A stretch of 64,000 bases of DNA from Callipepla californica brunnescens (lineage: Eukaryota > Chordata > Aves > Galliformes > Odontophoridae): NCBI GenBank assembly GCA_023055505.1, contig JALIRH010000002.1, forward strand, positions 53,691,233 through 53,755,232, given 5' to 3'. A model generated the notes under the pieces. The model was not told the origin of the DNA. It was given only the letters and a program-made list of their open reading frames with translations, and did no database searches. Below are positions 50,701 through 62,643 of this stretch, piece after piece. Positions within the stretch are counted from its first letter, which is position 1; each line of letters starts with the position of its first letter. A program made the position numbers and the translations under genes.

Positions 50701-53700
50701 GGGAGTATTTCTCACAAGGACACAAGCTGTTAAGGCAAACCAGACTATCCATTGTTTTAAAAGTTAGCAACTTAGTGACTTAACTCCTTACAAATTATGG
50801 TCTCCAAGCCATCTTTTAATCACTCTGTTCTCTGCAGCCATCACATTAACCAGGACTAGAGATATTTTATTTCTCTGCATTTCATTTTTTATTGACTCTT
50901 TACATGAATCAATCTGGGACCACAATGCAAGCCCGATGCCTTAGGGATCAGACATTACAACTGAACCACGAGAAACAACATTTATGTGACCCTAAGGCAC
51001 TTTAGGCACAAGAGGTCAGTTAGTCTATACTCTATGCAAACACCAGGAAAAAATACACCTAAAAATAGGCATTAATCTGAGCTGAAGAGCTTTGGCCATG
51101 GCAGCTCCATAACCGCCTGCACAGCCTCCTCTATTACTGTTACATTACTGCAGCGCTGTTTGGCCTGCCACTCCCTAATGTCATTTGAACTTTTCCTGAA
51201 GAAGAGAAAGGGCTGCTCCCTGTGCAGTGACGGTAGTTGACGATTGCTGTCCAACCATAGCACCTTTCTTTTGTCTCCATGATGAAACTGATCCTTATAT
51301 TCAGTTTCTCAACATTTGTGACTTCTAACCCTGTTCCCTTTTTTTACATCCATGAAAATCCACACTGCAGACACCTCTAGCAAAGTGTAAAATGCCCACG
51401 TGCTAATATGGCATGAGCAGAGTTGTAAATAGGCAGAAGGCACATCAGCCTCCCACAGTACTCTGTGTCCCTACAGATGCTGCTTGAGTTCAGTGGCTGG
51501 CCTTGTTTTTACAGGCAGTGTCAAATTCTAATAACTCCAAAACTTATTTCTGCTGCTGAGCTTATTTGAAAATAACCAATAACTCCAAAATTATTCAAGA
51601 ACATATACTTTAGATTTTAAAAGTGACAGTTGTATAGAAAGTAATAACAGCAAAAGATAGGTTATTGTATTTTACACTCAGGTTAGTTAAATAATTCCTT
51701 CACTGGCTGAGCAAAATTAGATTAATCCACACTGAATATAACATGCTGTTTTTGAGCCCTGGAGCTTCTATACTGATACAATTTTAAAATCTTGGTACAG
51801 AATGAGAAGTCTTAAAACAGGGTCAGGCCTGGAAAAGACAAGACATTTTCTAAACCTTAAGAAAAGGTCTGATCAAAGAGTTATCTGTTCCACCAGAAAT
51901 TTCCTTTCAGAAATATTGATTTTCTCCAGAATAACCTAGTGTGAATGTGTATTTAATGTACAAGTCTGTGTTAAATCTGGAAAGGACTTGTTGTTTTTGT
52001 TTTTGTTTTTTTCTTTTCCCAATAGTAAAGAGTCCTGTTGTTTATGCTTTGATTTCCTACTATTCCAGATCCAATAAATATCTGATTCTCCTTTCCTCTC
52101 CTCTCAAAACACCTCTGAAAGGAAAGAAGAAACATGTACTCTTACTCTTCCATAACCTTAGATTTGTAAAACAATCTGTAGTTGACATATTTCATCACTA
52201 GAGGGAAATCCATCACAGCACTCTTCTCAGTAATACAGGTAGGGATACTATTCTCCAGAACTGCAAAATGAGCAACGGACTTGAGTTTGGATGTAACAGC
52301 TGAGTAAGATGTAAAGAAAGAAGACTGTTCCTTTCCTTTCTAAGAAGGGTGCCCAGATAATAGTCTCTGGTCTCCCAGAATAGATGTCTGCAAACCAAAA
52401 CCAAGACAGAAAGCTATCTCAGCCAGGGGAGTACAGGGAAGGAGAAAGGCTTATTTGCACCACCAGTCCTCAATCCACAGGCAATTGGAAGAAACAACAA
52501 CATTCTGAGACATTTGTTGAAACCATTTTCTTTTGCTCTTCCCCTAGCTGGTCTCCATCTTACTCTGATGTTCACTCAGCTGACAACCATCAGTCATGAC
52601 ACTGGCACACCACCAGCTCTGGGAACATGAGTACATCGTATATGTACATGTACCTCTCCACTGAAGTCATGTCAATGGGGATGGTCTCCAGACCTAGCTG
52701 TATTGCTAAGAGAAAGGAAGAAATAAAGGAGATTGGCTAACAAAGGAGCCAACTCATTTTTCAATCCTGGCTGTCAGAGATTTCATGGTATATATTATCT
52801 TTGACCTCATTTGGCAGTAAAGTCAGGGGAAGCGACTGAAACCACTGAATAGAACAGGGTTGCAGGAGCCATTACTGTCTTATTACTCTGCAGGACCATT
52901 TGTCCATTTTGAGTATAAACATTTCATTTCAGGATAAATGAAAGCCATCTCCAGAAACATCATTTCATGCTGCTTTACAGAGCCCTTCTGTGGTTAAGTA
53001 CTGAGGAAATCTGTATCTTGTGTGCAGCTGGTACTGAATATGCTCCTTTTAATTGGAAGCTCTTTTGTAATGTAACATAAGTGCCAGAATTCAGTTCTTA
53101 GTATTTCAGTATATAATGTATCTCAGTATTTCAGGATACTTTGAACCCTGAGCTTCATGATATGAAGGAAAAAAAAAAAAAGATACTTTAGTCAGCAGAC
53201 CAGAACCTGAGTTTCATGGCAGACAGACCCTCAGTTTGCCATCCATTCTTTCTGCATTTATTTTCATCTCCAGCAGTATAACTAGCAACTGCCTCACTGC
53301 TCCAACATCGCATGCACAGATGATGAAAGATGGAGTAAATCTGTGGGTTGGTACAGGGTTATGCTTACTTATACCAGCAGCAGCCTGAACTCTGATCTCT
53401 ATATTATTCATTTCCCAATTACATTGTTCCTTTAACCCATTGCAAAGCTGTTTTCAACCACTTGCACAACTTTTGTTGATCGTGGGTGAGCATTAGATTG
53501 CAACATTTCCAGGCTTCACAGATGAATGCCTGAATCTAAGAATCATCAAATCCTCGGAGGTCGCACTGAAGAAATACCAGCTATCATTTCAGTTTTGAAC
53601 TGCTGTCAAAATCCACTTAACTTTCAAAGCTTCTTAGTCTGTTCCAAAAGCTGGAGTAGCTCTGTGATTGCATACTGAACAGCTGAAAAACAAAGACAGA

Positions 53701-54592
53701 GTAATACATCATGTCTCCTGGAAGGCTTTTTCTCCAAACAGTATTTTCTTCTGTGATGACAATATATTCCAGAATATATATGCTAGCCACTGAGGAAGGA
53801 TTTAGATAGTATTTAAATGTCTTTCCCAGACAACAACAAATACCAGAGAAAAGGAGAAGATGAAGTAAAGCAGGCATAGAGAGAGGAAAAGAAATACTAT
53901 GGAAATAGCAGAAGGTTTATCAGCAAAGGATGATCAAGATAGGTTGGTGGAGACACCTGCATCCTGCCCCTGCCCTGCTTTAGGCCACCACCTCTGTTCA
54001 GCTACTCTCGGTCACTTTTTGCTGTGTAGGCAGGCAGGGCTTCATGTTTGTTTCCAGAGTTTTTTCCTCCAAGAAATAAATATCTAAAGGAAAATTAAAT
54101 TAACTTGCAGAATCTCCTTACTCAAATGGCTTGGTTGCTGTATAGCTAATTTTTTTTTTTTTTTTACTCACTGATACAGCAGGAGTGCTAAACAAACTTC
54201 AAACTACTTTTGTCAATGAAAAAGATTGGAGTTGAAGGGTAACCTTCTTTCAGTACTTGCTTGTGTACACATATATACACACACAGAAACTCAGAGAAAA
54301 CCCTCTGTTGGAAATATCCTCCTGATCCCACGTGATCTGATCTCTGTTAAAAGCAGGGCCAACCTTGAAATTAGGCTCAACTTCAGAATTAGATCAGATG
54401 CTCAGGGTCATGTCTGAATATTTCCAAGGATAGAGCTGCATGCTCTTTCCATAACAAACAAGTGACACAGATCTAGAGCACACATAGACCAAGGACTTTC
54501 AGAGTTTATCTACAAAATAAAATAAGAAAACTAACTGAAGGCATTATGTAAAAGCAAAAATTTCATCCCATTCACCAGAATCAGATCTGGAC
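47763..54592. other. Intergenic DNA, nothing recognised
   Basis: No exon-like frame, RNA gene or mobile element was recognised. Homopolymer T-runs occur near 54151-54165, and an A-run near 53168. Confidence 0.5.
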
Positions 54593-54630
54593 TTGGATTA
54601 TAATCTACTGTTTGGATTATAGTCTACTGT
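54593..54630. repeat. 19-bp tandem duplication
   Basis: TTGGATTATAATCTACTGT (54593-54611) is followed immediately by TTGGATTATAGTCTACTGT (54612-54630), differing at one base. It is a simple recent tandem duplication. Confidence 0.9.
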
Positions 54631-55189
54631 TTTCTGATTCATGCATTTTCTATTCCCAGTGTTTTACTTTCACCTTTATATCATCAGAATGGTGCATTTT
54701 TTTCCCCAAGGATGAAAAATTTAATTGCATTATATTAATTTATGCAATTGAAGGGCTAACATTAAAACCATATCAAGGTGTTTCCTTTGGGGTTCTCTCC
54801 CACGCAGAGTTTGAAAACCTTCCTTTACTGATTAATAGACATTTGGCAATCAAACGGTCCAAAGTTTGACTGGAAGTACTGAACTCTTTTGCACTTGATC
54901 AACAGTGAACTGTTTCAAAGAGCTGTACAAGTAATTAGTTTATTTATTTATTTTTATTAAATTGCCTGAGGGGAAAATATTTCTTTTCAGCAGCTCAGAT
55001 TTTTCAGTAAGCAAGAAAATAAAATCGATTGGCAAAAATCTATGTCCATTTGAAGATCAGTTTCAAATGTAGCAGTATTTGCAGTGTTCCATGTTTGCTT
55101 TGAAAGGCAGTGCGAAATGTTAATGTTTTGCATCATAAAACATGACTTGTTTCAGAAAACACTAAGACAACATTTTAAATACTCAACAC

Positions 55190-55400
55190 ATAGAATAGAA
55201 ACATGAAATTTCTCAACTCGATGGGACTCAGGTGAAATACCATCAGCTCCTCTTGTCCAGAGCATACAACACATCAACCTGTCAGTAAGTTGAGAAGCAT
55301 CATCTTAAATACGTAATTTAACAAGGCCCAGTTTCTCATTATTTGAGAGAGGGCAGCCCTTACTCAGAGACTAACGCAAGCCCTAGCCAATCTTTGTGTT
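55190..55400 (-). mobile_element. Possible old CR1 fragment
   Basis: The plus strand starts CATAGAATAGAAACATGAAA, then TTTCTCAACTCGATGGGACT, resembling an inverted CR1 3' terminus (ATAGAATCATAGAA followed by a CAGGTTGGAAGGGAC-like block). The remainder is too diverged to follow. Confidence 0.3.
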
Positions 55401-55985
55401 TGAAGTCCTATATTTAATTCCTTGTGGCTTTTTCTAAGGTGAGGTGTTATCCTCCTCAAAAACTGTAAAATTCCAGTACAAGCTCCATAGTAAGTCCTAT
55501 TTATTCTGAATAGTTCCAAAACACAAATGACCTCCAAAACATCCCCCACTTAGAAATCAGGCTGATCAAGGAATGAGACTTGGAATAAAGGTAGGAGTAC
55601 TTTACTGAAAGTACAGCCAAGAGCTTTGCAATTCAATCATGAATAAAAATGCATTCACCGAACAGGATTAAAAATTAGCATCTGCAAAACTTGGCCACCA
55701 AGCCCATTAAGGATCCCAAAACTGAATATTTGCAAAACTCATCTGGCAAAGGGAGTCTAGAGCATGACCCAAGACAATTGTAGGCCAAAAGAGAGAGAAA
55801 AGTTCCTCCCCTGTTATGGCCACTTTGATACCTCCAACCAGGCCTAGCATTTTAACAACCTTCAGCCCTCTCTGAGGTCACTGTGAATTGGTGCCTCCCA
55901 GCTGAGGAATGCCTGTTTTCATGGCCTCCTCCATGGACCCTGAGCTGAGGTGAAGGCCCAACATCAGGCAAGGTTCCCACCACCA

Positions 55986-56042
55986 CAGGTGGATGACAAA
56001 ACTTGGCCCACCCACCCACCTGTGGATGACAAAACCTGGCCG
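55986..56042. repeat. Short direct duplication
   Basis: GGTGGATGACAAAACTTGGC and TGTGGATGACAAAACCTGGC occur about 33 bases apart, separated by a CCCACCCACC spacer. This is a small local duplication with no recognised role. Confidence 0.75.
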
Positions 56043-56962
56043 CAATTCATGTAAGCCACAGGGGATGGGTCAACCCACAGACTGATACCTATGAAGTCCC
56101 AGAAGCCTGAGTTTGCTTCCTCACGTCCCTGCCAGCACTCCATGGGGCACAGGTTCATTCTAAGAAAGAGGAAGAGGGTGAATTTCAAGTCCACATGGGC
56201 CTGCGCGTTTGAGATAAGGTTTCAGAACCTGCTATGCCCAAAGCAGAAAGGTAACTGAGCTGGCAAGAGTTTGACAGGCTGAACCAAAGGCTTCTCTCCT
56301 TGTTCAACACCACTGCATATCAATTTCAGGATACACAGGATGCACAGGGTAGGGTCAGGTTTGTGGTAACTTCTCATGATGCGATGTGCCCCCATGTTCA
56401 AAAACTAGGAATTCTGTAGTACTCCATGGTCTACGTCCTGTGAATATGGCATAGTTGTTGCAGGTTACAGGGTACAGACTCTGTGCTGACTTTGTAGAGC
56501 CTCAGTACTGAGGTTTTTCAGTCCTACTTTGCTTAGACCTGCCTGGAGCTTTCCCTTTGTTTGGTTTTATTTGTTTCTGTGACAGCATTTGTAAGGACCA
56601 GGTAGTTACACCTAACTTGCTTTGCTTGTCTTCACATGGTACTGCTATAGCTTGTATATACAGAGTAGTAATATGTAGCTTCTGTGTGTCTGACAAAATA
56701 TTTATGACCTTAGCATGATAATGCAATGCAGAGAAATATGGGCCGGGTGTGACAGCAGGGCTTTCAGAGCTGGCCCAAAATTTGAGGTGAGAAGCACAGG
56801 CTAGTGCTGAGTGCTGCAGGACCACAGCCAGCACAGCAGGGGTCAGATAATGAAATACAGGCTTGGAAGGCAAACACCCATTTTAAGAGTAAGAAAAACA
56901 ATAAAGAACAAGTATTTAACATAGGTAAAATGCACCACATATAGGGGATTCAGATGTAACAG

Positions 56963-57007
56963 TACTGTGAGGTCCCTTTCAATCCCTGCCATTCTGTGAT
57001 TCTGTTA
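56963..57007 (+). mobile_element. CR1 LINE tail fragment
   Basis: GTGAGGTCCCTTTCAATCCC then TGCCATTCTGTGATTCTG matches the last 40 or so bases of a CR1 copy. Confidence 0.7.
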
Positions 57008-60000
57008 TCATGTAATGATACTAGTTACCAGTTATCATGTAGATCTACGAGAAAAGAACAAAGCACAAGGGTTGCTAGGAAACATGGAAATGACCCTCTG
57101 AGGATCCTGCAGGAGAAGAAGAAACAGCCAGCGCCATATTCATTCCGGCTAAGGACTTGGGATGCTGACATCTCACCATACCCTTTCTCCCCAGTCGAGC
57201 AGTGGAAGAGTGACCAGGACACCAAAGGAAAGGAGTAGATCCTACACACCATATGCGTAACAGTCTTAACTGTATTATTTATTGAGATTTTTTCCTAATT
57301 GAGCTATTATCCTATTGAGTTTTATTTCCTAATTTCAACAAAAGCACTGATCCTTGTTCCCTGACCAGTGTAGGGCAGAGCTCAGTGACCCACACAGACA
57401 TCAGCTAGCAGTTCAGCCTGCTTCTGCCTCTCTCAGCCCACCAGCTGCCTCAGTGCAATCCCAAATCCTGGCTGTGGGTGATGGCTTGGGCTTGTAGACA
57501 CTTGCGAGGAGGAGCAGGACAGAGGTGAGCCTGGCTGGTCCCACCAGTGCTCTGACAGCCTCTCCTGCTGCGGTTGCTTGCATTTAGGGGGCTGAGGTCA
57601 GGCTGTCTGTGAGCAGGTGAAAAGACAGTGCGTGTGAAGAGGCCACATCAGTTCACCGTTCCTAGCAGACCCATCTTTCCCTGTTGCTCCTGCTCTTCAG
57701 TGTATCTCTGGGCCAGGGCTTAGGCACTGGGCCACAAAGAGTTTGGGTGCTTTTCTATGCACTTTGGTTGAAGACGGTGGCAGTAGTTCTCAGACAACAA
57801 AAACAGTTAATTAAGCAGTCAGCTTGTAACTGTCATGGAACAGGGCCGTTTTAACTCTTTAGCCTTGAACTCTTGTCCTGGGACTGTTGCCTCCACACAA
57901 CTCAGAAGGACAGGCAAAGTTCAAGCAAACAAAAGATTATTGGACCACTAGGGCAACTGGGAGGAGGAGAAACAATAAAATAAACTGCTTGGATAAGCAT
58001 GTAAAGATTGATTTGGGTTACTGTTGCAGGGCAGTGAGACTGAAAGGTTTAAGTTTTCCAGTGACCAAACAAACAAACAAACAATCAAAACAAAAACCCA
58101 AAGCCTTTTATATTCTTGTCAGAATTATTTTACACATCAACAGTGAGAAAATATACTGTATAGGTTAAGTGGAAAAACTTTGTTGTCATCTCTCCCTTTT
58201 AAAAGGGATCAAAACCCAAGTGTTTTGAAAATCTTGTTTACTTGAAACCTTACTTTTCTGTTTACCCACTTCATATTTACAAACAGCTTACTAAGACCAA
58301 GAGATATTTTGACATCCTATTACACTGAAAAACAAGCTTGAAGGATTTTTTCCCTCTCAAATTCTTTCAGCATTAAATGGTAATTTTTACAGGAATCAAA
58401 CAAACATACAAACAATTCCCCCCACTGTTCTTATTCGACTCATTAGTTTTGTTATGACTCTCCAGTTAAACCCACATCCCAGCATTCCTCATCAACCTGC
58501 AGAAAGCCTTTTTATTTGTTTGTTTATTTATTTATTTATTTTAACAATTTTTCAACTTAAGAAGGTCCCTGAAATCCTTGCTTCACAAAGCCACACCTCT
58601 AAGGTCACAGATTTCATTTCACAAGCATGTACTCATTTGACACAGTTGAACCTGGCACACCTTAAAGAGAAGTTCCTGTAGCGTCTCTCATAAGTCGTAG
58701 AGAAGTGCGTGTGCTGAAAGGTTAGTGGCATTCAAGGGTGCTTGTGAACACAGTCTTGCATATATGCAGTTTCACAGAAATGAAAAAAACACAATAAGCA
58801 GCCCTGAAACTTTACCTTTACAATCCAACTCCTCTACAGCTGGACATTTGTTTAAAATGTTTCAGCTGCAGTTAATTAAACACTTGGCCTCAGTGCGTGA
58901 GTCAGCAATTGCCTTCAGCCAACATGCTGGCGGCACTGGCAAGTGTTCACTGAAAACAAATATGAAATCCCCTTTTCTGAAGTGGGTGTGTAGTTTTTCT
59001 TCTTCCTCTGAACCCTGAATAGTGAAAACAAAAAAGAAAAGCTCTGCCAAGTACTAGAGAATTATGCAAAAACTCCCCAAGGATCAGACCAAGCTCCTCA
59101 GTGACGCAGAGCCCTTCCATCTCAGGAAGGCCAGAGTGTAAGTCTGAACTCATGCTGCAGAAGCACTTGGCCCCAAAATGTTTTAAAGGCACTGAGTCCC
59201 CATCTGCCTCTGCCTAGATTTGAATGGAAGACATAGTACATACCAGGGCCTGAGTGCAGCACCCATAGAAATCCCCTGCAACCCCTTGCTATGGCATGCT
59301 GAGCATGCAGTGGAACAAGCAGGCCTTGAAGGAAGAGAACACAGCAGCAGAGCTGACAAAAGTCAGGTAACACAACATGTATTTCTGTAATTTTATCTTG
59401 ACTAGGAAAAAAAATAGACTACTTCAACCTCTTAGAAAACCTTTTGTTCCTTGCTGGTTGTGTTGTCTGGCAGCAGAGTAGCTGTGTTTGGGCTGAGACC
59501 TTGGCCAGGTTGAATGCTGTGTTTTTGTACAGTTACAAAAGGCAAACACAAGTTTTGACCCACAGAAGGCTTTGATGGCTTGAGAGAAAAGATGGAAGAG
59601 AGCTATTCCTTCTTAGGTAAAAATCCGAATAGGAATTTTCAAGGAGAAAAGAGTTTTTTTGTCCTTTCTTATGGGTGAGTGGATAGGCTTGATAGTTAAT
59701 TTCTCTACACCAGCTTTCCCATTTCAATTATTAACACACATCTGTGTATCTGCAGCTAGGTAAGCAGTGAGGAAGATATGTAGACCCTTTCAAGCAGCAC
59801 AAAGCAACAAGAGTCCAACTAGTTCTTGTCATTAAGCAAACATAATAACTTGATGCCTTAGTTCAGTAAATCTGTTTACTTTGCTCAAGCATTTCTAATA
59901 AAGACTGCACCTCCTTCATGGCTGTGCCACTGGGGTGCAGCTATCTCTGCAACAGGATGCAAGAGGCATGCCATCTTGCACTTAATTTCATTAAACTTTT

Positions 60001-60454
60001 ATATTGCCTGTAATTTAAAGACCTCTGATGAGTGCCTTATACAAATTCTGTTTTACACTCGTGACGTCTGATAAACTCTGTGAGTCAGAATGGAAATCAA
60101 ACCAAGTTATGAGCTTGTGAAGCCTCTGAATGCACCCTGTGAAATTTTTACTAATAGGGCAGAGATATGAAATGCCTGCAGACCTGCCTGGAGCCATTGT
60201 TTGTAAAAATAAGATTCAAACTCCTTTGTGAAATGAAGAAATCCAAAGGAGGATGGCAACCAGGGTATATGTTGTATCTTTGAATAAAGCGTTAGCTAGA
60301 AAGACAAAAAAAAACTTGTTTTGCTAGTATTTTCTGTTTACACTGTATACAGTGCAACACAAATAAATGCAATGCCTATTTTGTTGTACTCCTAGGAGAG
60401 AAATTTTGTCACGTGCTGAGCAGCTGCCTGAATGGATTTGGAATCTATTTATGG
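57008..60454. other. Intergenic DNA, nothing recognised
   Basis: Contains a TTTA/TTTG simple repeat at about 58511-58541 and AAAC repeats near 58065-58085. The open frames here are short and carry no recognisable domain. Confidence 0.5.
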
Positions 60455-60751
60455 CTGATTTATGAGGTGAGGTGGGGGTCAGCCTCTTGTCCTAGCGATA
60501 GGACCAAAGGGAATGGCTTCAAGTTGTTCCTGGGGAGATTCAGGTTGCACATTACAAAATATTTTGTCTCAGAAAGTGGTCAGACACTGGAACTGGCTGC
60601 CCAGGGAGGTGGTTAAGGCACCATCCATGGTGTTCAAGAAATGTTTACATGTTGTACTAAGGATCATGGTTTAGTGGGGAAACAGTGGTGGTAGGTACAT
60701 GGTTGGACTGGATGATCTCGACGTCTTTTCCAACCTGGGTGATTCTATGAA
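60455..60751 (+). mobile_element. CR1 LINE, 3' portion
   Basis: Contains GGTGAGGTGGGGGTCAGCCT, GGAACTGGCTGCCCAGGGAG, GGTTGGACTGGATGATCTCG and a TTTTCCAACCTGGGTGATTC end with ATTCTATGA at 60741-60749. The copy is non-coding and fairly well preserved compared with the others. Confidence 0.92.
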
Positions 60752-61490
60752 AGGCTGCTACTCATTGCAACCCTACTCTGAAAACGGATCCAAGTAAACA
60801 CAAGTCATGAATCCATTCAGTTTACACATGAAAGGACAGATTTGCTTGTTTCCATTTACCAGCCCACCAACCTGATGCAGGCTGAGCTTTTCTCTCATGT
60901 CCACCCTTAATACTTGAAGAGATAATAATACTCATCATGCTCTCAAGATAATCCCTGCAAGCCCTGTTAAAGCATGATGAGTGATGCTCAAGCATCAACT
61001 AGCTTTCAAAGTCTGACAACTGAATGTGACAGGAGAAACAATCCTTCCCTATTTTCAAGATGTCAGTGGAGAATACTCTATCTGCTTGGCTTACCACTTT
61101 TCAGTCTACCTACCTCCTAGCCCGTGAAGTAGTTTCAAAAAGACATTCTACTTGAAGTCAGCCCTTTCCCCATAGCTGATGGCTAACAACATCGTGATTT
61201 CAAACAATACAGTGCTGCAATAAGCCAGGACCTAAGTAGGTGGAACTCCAGAGATACTGCACCACAAACATCACACTAAAGCCAACAGTGTGTCCAGGGA
61301 AGAACGCAGGTGCATATTTGCGATCACTTTGGGAGGTGGAGCATTTCAGGGTTGCACTGTGTGTAGGGGTTACTGCTGCCTGGCTGGGGCACCAAGAGGT
61401 TGGATCAGAAGTGCCATCAGCCCCAATGCTGCTGTGCTGGTGCAGTGCCCCTGCTCCTTGTGGAGAAGCTGAGGCACCGAGGGAGATGGC
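60752..61490. other. Intergenic DNA left of the endogenous retrovirus
   Basis: No gene recognised. It includes a perfect 12-bp inverted repeat at 60930-60982. The left limit of the retroviral sequence is not sharply defined, and the 61240-61490 part does not read as gag in any frame. Confidence 0.45.
60930..60982. repeat. Perfect 12-bp inverted repeat
   Basis: ACTCATCATGCT at 60930-60941 is the exact reverse complement of AGCATGATGAGT at 60971-60982, with a 29-base spacer. It has no recognised function. Confidence 0.8.
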
Positions 61491-61492
61491 TG

Positions 61493-61790
61493 TCAGCTCT
61501 TCAATTTCACTTGGGCCGTCAGCTGAAGACCTGTGTCAAGTTTCTTAAACACACCTATCGTTGCATTTGTGTATGCTAAAAGCTCTCCTGCTCTTAACCC
61601 TGCAGCCTGAACTTGTGGGAATGTCATACGTCTCCCCTTTCCTGTAAGACACAACACGCTCGTTCCATACAGAGGGTGATTCACATCGATTTCAGCAGCT
61701 GCTGCAACCTTGCCAACCATTCCGCTGACCACATAGTATACTGTACTAGTTTCAATATAATACCCATCAAATTCATGATATCATAGGGAA
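61493..61790 (-). pseudogene. gag capsid fragment (second part)
   Basis: Just downstream, on the minus strand, of the tRNA-like insert, capsid coding resumes as YDIMNLMGIILKLVQYTMW. It then shifts frame near 61730 into the open frame 61732-61493, which includes AAGLRAGELLAYTNATIGVF. This looks like the later part of the capsid N-terminal domain. It ends at a stop (61493), after which no gag similarity is seen. It is clearly non-functional. The assignment is from recognition of class II capsid features, not alignment. Confidence 0.6.
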
Positions 61791-61804
61791 GAAAGGGTCT
61801 CAGC

Positions 61805-61840
61805 GCAGTCAAATGTTCTACCCCACTGAGCTATATCCCC
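61805..61840 (-). other. tRNA-Cys 5' half embedded in gag
   Basis: On the minus strand, 36 bases starting GGGGATATAGCTCAGTGG and continuing TAGAACATTTGACTGC match vertebrate tRNA-Cys(GCA) from nucleotide 1 to the second base of the anticodon. By eye there are two substitutions and a two-base D-loop length difference. The 3' half (variable arm, T arm, acceptor 3' strand) is absent, so it cannot be a functional tRNA gene. The insert begins exactly at the mature tRNA 5' end and stops in the anticodon loop. A stop codon for the adjoining gag frame falls inside it. Confidence 0.7.
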
Positions 61841-62222
61841 GGGACATCCCGCTTAAGCAATTAGCAGTAAATAATGCCAATGCGGACTGTCGGAAGGGTT
61901 TACAGTCCTTAAAGAATGTAGATCCATCCATCACTGACATGATCAAAGCCTCCAATGCATTTAAAGTGAGGGGTGATCTCAACCCTCGCTTCTCCACGCA
62001 GCCTACCAGGTGTGTGACACTTTTAGCATCAATGGGTACCCACTCTGGCCCATTGTTGCCCATTATTACTGGAAAGGCTTCCAAGACCATATCTTTCTCC
62101 AATAAACTAGATCTAATCAGACCCCGGTCTGTCAGTGCTTCCTTACCAGGGCCCCCTAAATGTAACCCCTGCTTCTCTGAATTACTGTTTGCACTATTGC
62201 TCCCACGTGTAACCAGAGGCAA
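61818..62222 (-). pseudogene. gag capsid fragment (first part)
   Basis: A 134-codon open frame whose middle reads as the start of a class II retroviral capsid, with segments VTHLVGCVEKRGLRSPLTLN and NALEALIMS. Its last third (about 61950 to 61841) is not capsid in this direction but an inverted piece, and it terminates in the tRNA-like insert. It is frame-compatible with the upstream open frame at 62295-62582 but separated from it by a stop. Confidence 0.6.
61841..61953 (+). pseudogene. Inverted capsid C-terminal fragment
   Basis: Reading on the plus strand, opposite to the surrounding retrovirus, this stretch encodes LKQLAVNNANADCRKGLQSL followed by a ...ITDMIKA segment. That is the pattern of the last helices of retroviral capsid (the NANxxC motif and the following helix before an expected Cys-Gly end). 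It lacks the major homology region upstream and the rest of gag downstream. Left border: the tRNA-Cys half. Right border: normal-orientation capsid near 61950. It is a small inverted insertion or rearranged piece. Confidence 0.6.
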
Positions 62223-62294
62223 TAGGCCCCCCTGGATGCCGGGTACAGGCGGAGTCAGGAAGCTCCCCCCGCTAGCGGGTGTGGGCGGAGATGG

Positions 62295-62582
62295 CTAACC
62301 CCTTGGTGTAACTGGAGATGGCAAGCCCCGCCTCTCGTCTAATCCGGGCAGACCTTTAGTCTGGCCCATCCCCTTTGGGGCAGGAAGCTGGCCCCACCCA
62401 CGTAAGTCCCTCACTCTTTCACTCCCCACGTCATCACCTTGAGTCCCCTGCGCCAAGGAACGTAACTTACGTAAGGATGAAGGATACACTGTTTCGTCTG
62501 CAAAGTCTATACATGGCGATGGACAGTAAATCAGTGGCTGCAGGCATCCACTATCTTGTTCTTTTTCCTTTCTGTAAAGCAA
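62295..62582 (-). pseudogene. gag linker region, shifted frame
   Basis: A 95-codon open frame on the minus strand between matrix-side and capsid-side sequences, Pro/Gly/Arg-rich toward its end. It is out of frame with the matrix ORF at 63468 (frameshift between about 62582 and 62644) but in the same frame as the capsid fragment at 61818-62222. No domain was recognised. Its position corresponds to the spacer between matrix and capsid. Confidence 0.4.
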
Positions 62583-62643
62583 GCAAAGGCGGTGACAGAG
62601 CTTTTATTTGAGGCAGAGGCGTTACAGAAAGAGATGTTACAGA

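Noticed and set aside
56502..56873. 123-codon minus-strand frame
   Set aside because: No domain or splice context; composition like surrounding non-coding DNA.
33160..61400. CYB5A exons expected from human synteny
   Set aside because: No haem-binding HPGG-type segment or tail-anchor exon was noticed. Absence by eye is weak evidence, so nothing is annotated.
61805..61840. Functional tRNA-Cys gene
   Set aside because: Only the 5' half is present. The anticodon is incomplete and there is no T arm, variable arm or acceptor 3' strand.
61813..62298. 161-codon plus-strand frame as a gene
   Set aside because: It is a mosaic of the tRNA-like insert, an inverted capsid piece and the antisense of gag.
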